DNA from: Bordetella parapertussis
GTDB taxonomy: Bacteria > Pseudomonadota > Gammaproteobacteria > Burkholderiales > Burkholderiaceae_B
NCBI GenBank assembly: GCA_945883615.1
Contig: CAMCYB010000053.1
Location: forward strand, 1 to 11,697
Reading direction: 5' to 3'
Length of the DNA stretch: 11,697 nt
Part shown: positions 7,158 through 11,697 of the stretch, piece by piece
Layout of the letters: each line of letters opens with the position of its first letter
Position numbering within the stretch: the first letter of the stretch is position 1
Program-made: the position numbers and the translations under genes
The notes under the pieces: generated by a model
What the model was told of the DNA's origin: nothing
Seen by the model: the letters and a program-made list of their open reading frames with translations, nothing else
The model's database searches: none

Positions 7158-9105
7158 TGGGTGTGGGTTTGGCCAAATACAACCAATCAACAATTGGGCT
7201 GTTTGGGCTGTAACCCACCACTAAATGCTCAAGCTGCAACCTGACAGCCTCAACATCGTTTTGTTTAATGGCATGATCAAGCTTGGCTAGCTCGGCTTCA
7301 AGTTCAAGCCAAGGCAAGTGCGTTTCGTTGGCTTGCATAATACGTGGGTGGTCAGTGATTTGGGGGTTATCACCAATCAGCAGTTCTTCGTAAAGTTTTT
7401 CCCCAGGGCGTAAACCCGTCAACACCACTTCAATATCACCGTCTGGGTTTTTATCATTGCGAACGGTTAAGCCAGACAGTTCAATAGTGCGGCGAGCTAA
7501 GTCAATTATTTTGACAGGCTCACCCATATCTAATACAAATACTCGGCCGTTGCTGTTTAAATCACGACTCGACATGGCCGCTGCTTGAATCACCAATTGG
7601 GCAGCTTCGGGTATGGTCATAAAGTAGCGGGTGATGTCGGGGTGGGTAATGGTGACCGGCCCACCACTGCGTACTTGCTGCTTAAATCGCGGCACCACCG
7701 AGCCCGAAGAACCCAACACATTACCAAACCGCACCATCGTAAAACGGGTTCGACTTGGCACAGCGGCCAAGCCTTGTAAAACCATTTCGGCTAAGCGCTT
7801 ACTAGCCCCCATGACATTCGTTGGGCGCACAGCCTTATCAGTGCTAATAAGCACCATATCAGGCACGTTTAACGAGTTCGCAGCTAAAGCCAGGGTAAGT
7901 GTGCCCCACACATTATTCACAACCCCTTCAATTGGGTTGTGTTCAACCATGGGTACATGCTTGTAAGCCGCGGCATGGTAGATGGTGTGAGGTTGTAGTG
8001 TTTCTAAAATTTGACGCATTCGCGCGGCATCACACACAGATGCCAGCAAGGGTAACAGTATGATTTGAGGGGTTTCATGACTTGAAGCATCAACCTTCAG
8101 CTTGCTTTCAAGCTCATGGTGAATAGAGTACAGCGCCAATTCGTTGAGCTCAACAAGCAACAACGAGTGCGGTTTTTGTTGAATAATTTGGCGGCATAAC
8201 TCGCTACCAATTGAGCCGCCTGCACCGGTCACCAATACGGTTTTACCGGTTATGTTGAGAGAGAGTAATTCAAGGTCAGGCGCGACCGCATCGCGGCCTA
8301 ATAAATCGTCAATATCAAGTTCGCGTATGTCTGCAGCGGTTACTTTGCCTTGGGCTAAATCAACCACACTGGGTAAAGTGCGAACAGAGATTTTGGCTTG
8401 AATTAAACCTTCAATGATTTGATTACGACGGTGTCGGTTAACCGAGGGTAATGCCAGTAAAACAGTTGACACATTTAAGCGTTGGGCTAGGGCATTAATT
8501 TTGCTGGGGTCGTAAATGCGCTTACCGTTTAGCACCCGGCCATGTAGGCGGGTATCGTCATCTAAAAAGCCCATCACTTGCATTTCGGGGCTGTTTAACA
8601 TGGCAGCTGCTAACTGTCGCCCTGCACTGCCTGAACCGTAAATTAAAACCCCTTGCCTTATTGCCAACTTGCTAAGGCTTAAATACAAGCCCCCTAACCA
8701 AAAGCGTGCCAAGAGTCGTGAGGCCAAAACCCCAACGAGCAAAAGCAAAGGTTGCATCAAGCCAGCTGTGCGGGGTACCTCATTAAAACTGACCACGGTA
8801 ACCAGGGTGGCAAAAATCAAACCATAAACCGCAACCGCTTTGACAATGGTCACAAATGCCGCTAAACCCACATAACGAAATATCGCACGGTATAAACCAA
8901 ACGATATAAAAATGGGTAAGGCGATCGCAACCGATGCCAAGCCAACCCAAAAGGCACTACCACTCAATGGTACGAAATAATCAAGCCGTAAAAAATAGGC
9001 AAACCAAACTGTCATTAAACACAATGAAATATCAACGCCCATGACTAACACGCGTTTAAATGAACGTGGTAAATCTAGTGCGAGGTTTGCAAGGTTTTTA
9101 AGCAT
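7144..9105 (-). CDS. WbpM/PglF/CapD-type nucleotide-sugar 4,6-dehydratase, membrane-anchored
   Basis: This 653-residue protein has the full architecture of WbpM/PglF-type dehydratases, which turn UDP-HexNAc into the 4-keto-6-deoxy sugar for O-antigen, capsule or glycoprotein. Four N-terminal membrane helices (about 20-140) lead to a first Rossmann-like domain with YGSGSAGRQL (156-165). The catalytic SDR domain then begins with TGAGGSIGSEL (293-303), which binds NAD(P). It continues with YHAAAYKHVPMVE (376-388), STDKAVRPTNVMGASK (421-436) and LRPGEKLYEEL (565-575). As in WbpM-type enzymes, the usual SDR tyrosine is replaced by methionine (Met432, with Lys436). It lies 27 bases after the aminotransferase gene on the same strand, and the two probably form one operon. 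No strong ribosome site precedes the start. Length matches WbpM (about 660). Confidence 0.93.
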   Translation of the reverse strand: MLKNLANLALDLPRSFKRVLVMGVDISLCLMTVWFAYFLRLDYFVPLSGSAFWVGLASVAIALPIFISFGLYRAIFRYVGLAAFVTIVKAVAVYGLIFATLVTVVSFNEVPRTAGLMQPLLLLVGVLASRLLARFWLGGLYLSLSKLAIRQGVLIYGSGSAGRQLAAAMLNSPEMQVMGFLDDDTRLHGRVLNGKRIYDPSKINALAQRLNVSTVLLALPSVNRHRRNQIIEGLIQAKISVRTLPSVVDLAQGKVTAADIRELDIDDLLGRDAVAPDLELLSLNITGKTVLVTGAGGSIGSELCRQIIQQKPHSLLLVELNELALYSIHHELESKLKVDASSHETPQIILLPLLASVCDAARMRQILETLQPHTIYHAAAYKHVPMVEHNPIEGVVNNVWGTLTLALAANSLNVPDMVLISTDKAVRPTNVMGASKRLAEMVLQGLAAVPSRTRFTMVRFGNVLGSSGSVVPRFKQQVRSGGPVTITHPDITRYFMTIPEAAQLVIQAAAMSSRDLNSNGRVFVLDMGEPVKIIDLARRTIELSGLTVRNDKNPDGDIEVVLTGLRPGEKLYEELLIGDNPQITDHPRIMQANETHLPWLELEAELAKLDHAIKQNDVEAVRLQLEHLVVGYSPNSPIVDWLYLAKPTPITSR

Positions 9106-9132
9106 AGTGGGCGCTGTTTAAGCCGCAAACCG

Positions 9133-10500
9133 TTAAATCATTGAAGTTTGACTAGTGTGACAAGCGATTGCAATTAAATCTAAAAATGTTTCAATCGTTT
9201 TTTGTATTTGATCTTGTGTCAAGGTGGGGTGCACCAAAAACATAATTGATGTTTCACCTAAGGCTTGCGCATTTTGCATGCGTGTATGGGGTCGCAAACC
9301 ATTATCATCAAAAGCTTTTTCTAAATAAACCTCGCTGCAGCTACCTGAATAGCAGGGCACGCCGGCTTGGTTCATCTCTTGAATGATACGGTCGCGTGAC
9401 CAGCCATCGTTTATAAATTCGGGTTTGATGTAAAAATAAAACTTATAAAAAGCGTGAATACAGCCCAGCGGGCAAGCATATTTTAGATTGGCAGCGTTTT
9501 CAAATTGGGTTTGGGATCGGGCTATCTTTGTAATGTGTTGCGGCACGCTATTAAGTTGAGTCGCCACAGCTTCGCTCGACCCACAACCCCTCGATTCGCA
9601 ACCCTCGGAACCACACCCGCTGAGACAACCAATTTGCGGTAAACGCAAAGGGCCTTTATCACCCGTAAACGGCAACAAAGCGTCAGTCAATATTTGAGCA
9701 TTTAAATGACGTTTAGCAACCCATTTTGGCATGTTTCTAAGTTGAATGCGACCAATGGCAGCCTGAATTTCAAGCATGCGCCAATTGGTGCCAAAGCTTT
9801 CATGCAACCACCGATAACCGGGTGGGTGGTCGCGTTCGTAAACAGCTTCATAGCTTTTACCATGGTCTTTATAGGCCCACATTTTGCGCCATAGGGTTTC
9901 ATCGTGGGTGGTCACCATGCCACCCTCGCCCCCTGTGGTCATGATCTTGTCTTGACAAAAGCTCCACGCGCCGATGTGGCCAATGCTGCCGACGCTGCGG
10001 CCTTTATATTGCGCACCATGTGCTTGGGCGCAGTCTTCAATGACATAAAGACTGTGTTTTTCAGCTAACGCCATGATGGGGTATAAATCACAAGGCCAAC
10101 CTGCCAAATGAACGCACACAATCGCTTTGGTTTTAGGGGTGATGACTTGCGCAATGGTGCGCGCTGAAATATTGCCGCTATCAAGTTCAACGTCTGCAAA
10201 GACGGGCGTTGCCCCAGCATTCACAATGCTTGAGACGCTCGCAATAAAGGTGCGTGGGGTTACAACCACCTCATCACCTGGCCCAACCCCTAGCACTTTA
10301 AGTGCAAGGTCAAGTGCTAACGTACCATTGGCCAGCGAAACGGCATGAGGCACACCCACCCATTGTGCAAACTCTTGTTCAAAAAGACGACACTCTTGCC
10401 CTGTCCAGTAATTCACTTTATTTGACGCAAGCACAACTTGTACCGCATGAATTTCTTCTGCGCTAAAACTGGGCCAAGGGGCGAACGGGGTGTTGAGCAT
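9133..10500 (-). CDS. DegT/DnrJ/EryC1/StrS-family sugar aminotransferase with an in-frame insertion
   Basis: This is a PLP-dependent aminotransferase that would add an amino group to a 4-keto nucleotide sugar, using the product of the dehydratase encoded next. Family motifs are ANGTLALDLAL (57-67), VVVTPRTFIAS (78-88), IEDCAQAHGA (154-163, Asp156 contacting the PLP ring) and SFCQDKIMTTGGEGGM (180-195), with Lys185 as the Schiff-base lysine. The C-terminal domain resumes at HAFYKFYFY (349-357). At 455 residues it is longer than usual (about 370-400). The excess is a segment at about 291-345 that starts CLSGCGSEGCESRGCGS and does not look like the family. Catalytic residues are intact, so it may still be active if the insert loops out. 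The start sits about 34 bases below a good promoter and has only a weak ribosome site. Confidence 0.9.
   Translation of the reverse strand: MLNTPFAPWPSFSAEEIHAVQVVLASNKVNYWTGQECRLFEQEFAQWVGVPHAVSLANGTLALDLALKVLGVGPGDEVVVTPRTFIASVSSIVNAGATPVFADVELDSGNISARTIAQVITPKTKAIVCVHLAGWPCDLYPIMALAEKHSLYVIEDCAQAHGAQYKGRSVGSIGHIGAWSFCQDKIMTTGGEGGMVTTHDETLWRKMWAYKDHGKSYEAVYERDHPPGYRWLHESFGTNWRMLEIQAAIGRIQLRNMPKWVAKRHLNAQILTDALLPFTGDKGPLRLPQIGCLSGCGSEGCESRGCGSSEAVATQLNSVPQHITKIARSQTQFENAANLKYACPLGCIHAFYKFYFYIKPEFINDGWSRDRIIQEMNQAGVPCYSGSCSEVYLEKAFDDNGLRPHTRMQNAQALGETSIMFLVHPTLTQDQIQKTIETFLDLIAIACHTSQTSMI
9463..9630 (-). repeat. In-frame inserted segment inside the aminotransferase, repeat-derived
   Basis: This stretch encodes about 55 extra residues between the family's LRLP and HAFYKF blocks. 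On the plus strand its right part has three imperfect tandem units of 14-15 bases: TCGACCCACAACCCC (9576-9590), TCGATTCGCAACCC (9591-9604) and TCGGAACCACACCC (9605-9618), then a partial fourth. Overlapping the first unit is an imperfect palindrome at 9555-9587, with arms GTTG/CAAC, GTCG/CGAC and AGC/GCT around TTC. The repeats encode the regularly spaced cysteines. Limits are estimated from where family motifs stop and resume. Confidence 0.6.
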
Positions 10501-10540
10501 ATGTATCGTAGCCTACAAAGTATTGCTTTTAAATTTGCCT

Positions 10541-10568
10541 ATTATATCTTGCTAATAAACATTGTTGA
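10541..10568 (-). promoter_or_regulatory. Sigma-70-type promoter for the aminotransferase-dehydratase pair
   Basis: On the minus strand, -35 TCAACA (plus 10563-10568) and a perfect -10 TATAAT (plus 10541-10546) are separated by 16 bases. The start would fall near 10534, giving a leader of about 34 bases before the ATG at 10500. The -35 matches consensus at 4 of 6 positions. Confidence 0.55.
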
Positions 10569-10735
10569 TGCCGAATAAAGCTGACAATTGGGGGTGCGGC
10601 AAAAAAGTTGGGCTAGGTTATGCCAAAAGTCTTAAGCTTGTTTGGTTTTCGAATGTAATAGGTTAATCAAGATGAGGGGAATTTTCTAAGGCTTTTTGTG
10701 TAAATCTACATTTTTTAAAAAATATAATTAAATTA

Positions 10736-10767
10736 TTGACAATAATTGTTTAATTTATAATTATAAT
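10736..10767 (+). promoter_or_regulatory. Candidate promoter for the wzz-like remnant
   Basis: A perfect -35 TTGACA (10736-10741) is followed by two abutting TATAAT hexamers (10756-10761 and 10762-10767). The spacers are 14 and 20 bases, both off the ideal 17, so strength is uncertain. The surrounding 10660-10775 is extremely AT-rich, and I see no gene in the 275-base gap from 10501 to 10775. Confidence 0.4.
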
Positions 10768-10823
10768 CAAATACATTGTCAATCATGACCAAAGTTACCC
10801 TTACCCGTTTGTACCATGCAAAT

Positions 10824-11555
10824 ATGAATTCAAATATTGAAGTTACTCGCAATTCAAAAGGTAGTGAAATTTCTTTGTTTGAAATTTATGATTTCTTACT
10901 AAATAGTTGGAAGATAATCGCTGTATTTGCCATCTTTTTGGGCTGGTTTGTGGCATTACGATTGCGTTTCTAATGCCACAAAAGTTTAAAGCAAGTGCAC
11001 AGATTGAAATGGCCACTGTGGGTGATTCATCTGGCGGGTCAAGACCGATTGAATCTAAAGACATTTTGGCAGAAAAGCTTAAAAACCCTTCTTATTTTTT
11101 TAATCAAACTATCCAAATATGCGGGTTTGGTGACAAATAAGAACCAGCCCAATCCTTTTCTGATGAATTCAAACAATCAGCAAACAACTCAAATTTTGTA
11201 TTGATCAGTTTTAAAGGTTTTTCAAAAGATATTGCTATAAATTGTCTTTATGCTGTATTGATCGATATAAAACGTAATCAAGCCATGCTTGCTTTACCCT
11301 ATATAGACAATTTAGAGATGGTATTCAGAACTATAAACGACCAGCTTAAAACGGCTAAAACTGAACAAAAGCAACTTCTTGTTCAAAATAAAGAACTACT
11401 TGAAGTAACAAGAAAAAAATTGAATGCAGCTCAAAGTTTTGTAGATCAATTTTCTAAAGAGGCTTTATTTTTTAAGTTTGATGACACACAATTTTCAGCC
11501 TCTGCACTATTAGTTTCAACTATCTTATCTAAAAAAAATGAAATAAAAGACTTAG
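10824..11555 (+). pseudogene. wzz: Wzz-like polysaccharide chain-length determinant, disrupted
   Basis: Pieced together from two frames, this encodes a Wzz-type polysaccharide co-polymerase, an inner-membrane protein that sets O-antigen or capsule chain length. Visible are a short cytoplasmic N-terminus (SLFEIYDFLLNSW), transmembrane helix 1 ending FLMPQKFKASAQIEM, and a periplasmic part with a long coiled-coil-like segment (DNLEMVFRTINDQLKTAKTE onward). Three lesions exist. A -1 type frameshift sits at the T-run 10935-10939, where one extra T restores the frame. An in-frame TAA lies at 11138-11140. An IS5-type insertion follows after 11555, removing the C-terminal helix. The gene is much more AT-rich than its neighbours, as often seen for transferred surface-polysaccharide loci. 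The start could instead be ATG 10785 or TTG 10776; none has a clear ribosome site. The fold assignment rests on topology and context as well as motifs. Confidence 0.72.
11552..11555. other. Target site TTAG of the IS5-type insertion
   Basis: TTAG fits the YTAR target preferred by IS5-group elements and sits directly before the terminal repeat. The matching copy at the far side of the element lies outside the window. Confidence 0.45.
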
Positions 11556-11697
11556 GGAAGGTCTGAATAAGTCGGTTTAAAGCGGAAATTTCCGCGGTAG
11601 AAATTTACTGATTCAATAATATTTACTTTTTTGCCCAATATGGACAGATATTTGGGCATTTTAGCCCGTTTAGCACCCCGAATCAGGGTACTGCGCC
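11556..11697. mobile_element. Left-hand end of an IS5-type insertion sequence (partial)
   Basis: The terminal sequence GGAAGGTCTGAATAAGTC (11556-11573) closely resembles the E. coli IS5 terminal repeat (GGAAGGTGCGAATAAG). It interrupts the wzz-like frame, which gains three foreign codons (GKV) and stops at TGA 11564-11566. Inside the element are a perfect 14-bp palindrome GCGGAAATTTCCGC (11582-11595) and a hairpin at 11632-11658. No transposase motif is visible in these 142 bases. On the minus strand one frame is open through most of the segment, so the transposase may lie to the right and read leftward, but that is speculative. Confidence 0.65.
11632..11658 (+). terminator. Hairpin inside the IS end, possible terminator
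   Basis: TGCCCAA (11632-11638) and TTGGGCA (11652-11658) form a perfect 7-bp stem with a 13-base loop, followed by TTTT. It could block transcription entering the element. The stem is weak and the T-run short. Confidence 0.3.

Noticed and set aside
9595..9626. Zinc-binding motif from the four evenly spaced cysteines in the aminotransferase insert
   Set aside because: The spacing is explained by the tandem DNA repeat, and no known zinc-site pattern or histidines accompany it.
9576..9630. Short CRISPR-like array
   Set aside because: The units are contiguous 14-15 bp degenerate repeats without spacers, inside a coding region.
10931..10976. Programmed -1 frameshifting in the wzz-like gene at the T-run
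   Set aside because: The sequence C-TTT-TTG is not a canonical slippery heptamer, and the gene also has an in-frame TAA and an IS insertion, so simple decay explains it better.
10843..11064. Minus-strand ORF opposite the wzz-like gene
   Set aside because: No recognisable protein features, and it is antisense to a clear Wzz-like reading frame.
5060..11140. TAA reassigned as a sense codon, since two genes are interrupted only by TAA
   Set aside because: Intact neighbours (dctQ, dctM, the lpxL-like gene, yfcG) end at their expected length with TAA, so it works as a stop here.
11594..11600. ops-like GCGGTAG as a RfaH site for the polysaccharide locus
   Set aside because: It lies inside the IS5-type terminus rather than in a leader, and no JUMPStart context surrounds it.

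Overview
The window reads as a fragment of a proteobacterial chromosome. The LpxL-type acyltransferase, TRAP permeases, YfcG-type glutathione transferase and WbpM/PglF-type dehydratase are all proteobacterial. The acyltransferase C-terminus (QYLWGYNRYR) reminds me most of Betaproteobacteria (Burkholderiales); that placement is from memory, not a search. Both ends of the window lie inside insertion sequences: the tail of an IS3-family element on the left and an IS5-type terminus on the right. This is the usual look of a contig that stopped at repeats.

Left part (1-3225): the end of an IS3-family transposase abuts a SulP/SLC26 anion permease that has lost its N-terminal half but keeps the last membrane segments and a STAS domain. 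Tail-to-tail with it are the two membrane subunits of a TRAP transporter (dctQ then dctM, minus strand), with no solute-binding protein gene beside them.

Middle (3226-7157): a divergent intergenic region with inverted repeats leads rightward to an LpxL/HtrB-like lipid A acyltransferase. Convergent to it is a minus-strand pair: a YeeE/TsuA-type sulfur (thiosulfate) transporter followed by a DUF6279-like lipoprotein gene split by one in-frame TAA. A yfcG-like glutathione transferase diverges from the transporter across a short region with a 10-bp-phased direct repeat.

Right part (7144-11697): a minus-strand pair for surface polysaccharide synthesis, a DegT-type sugar aminotransferase followed by a membrane-anchored nucleotide-sugar 4,6-dehydratase. 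Together they would convert a UDP-HexNAc to its 4-amino-4,6-dideoxy form. The aminotransferase carries an unusual in-frame insertion of about 55 codons, part of it built from short DNA repeats and an imperfect palindrome. Divergent from this pair is a strikingly AT-rich Wzz-like chain-length determinant, inactivated by a frameshift, an in-frame TAA and finally an IS5-type insertion at a TTAG target.

Overall this is an accessory, decaying region: three of the ten chromosomal genes are broken (SulP, DUF6279, Wzz), and IS elements mark two of the three breaks. I found no CRISPR array, tRNA, rRNA or recognisable defence system. The most unusual feature is the repeat-derived insertion within the aminotransferase.
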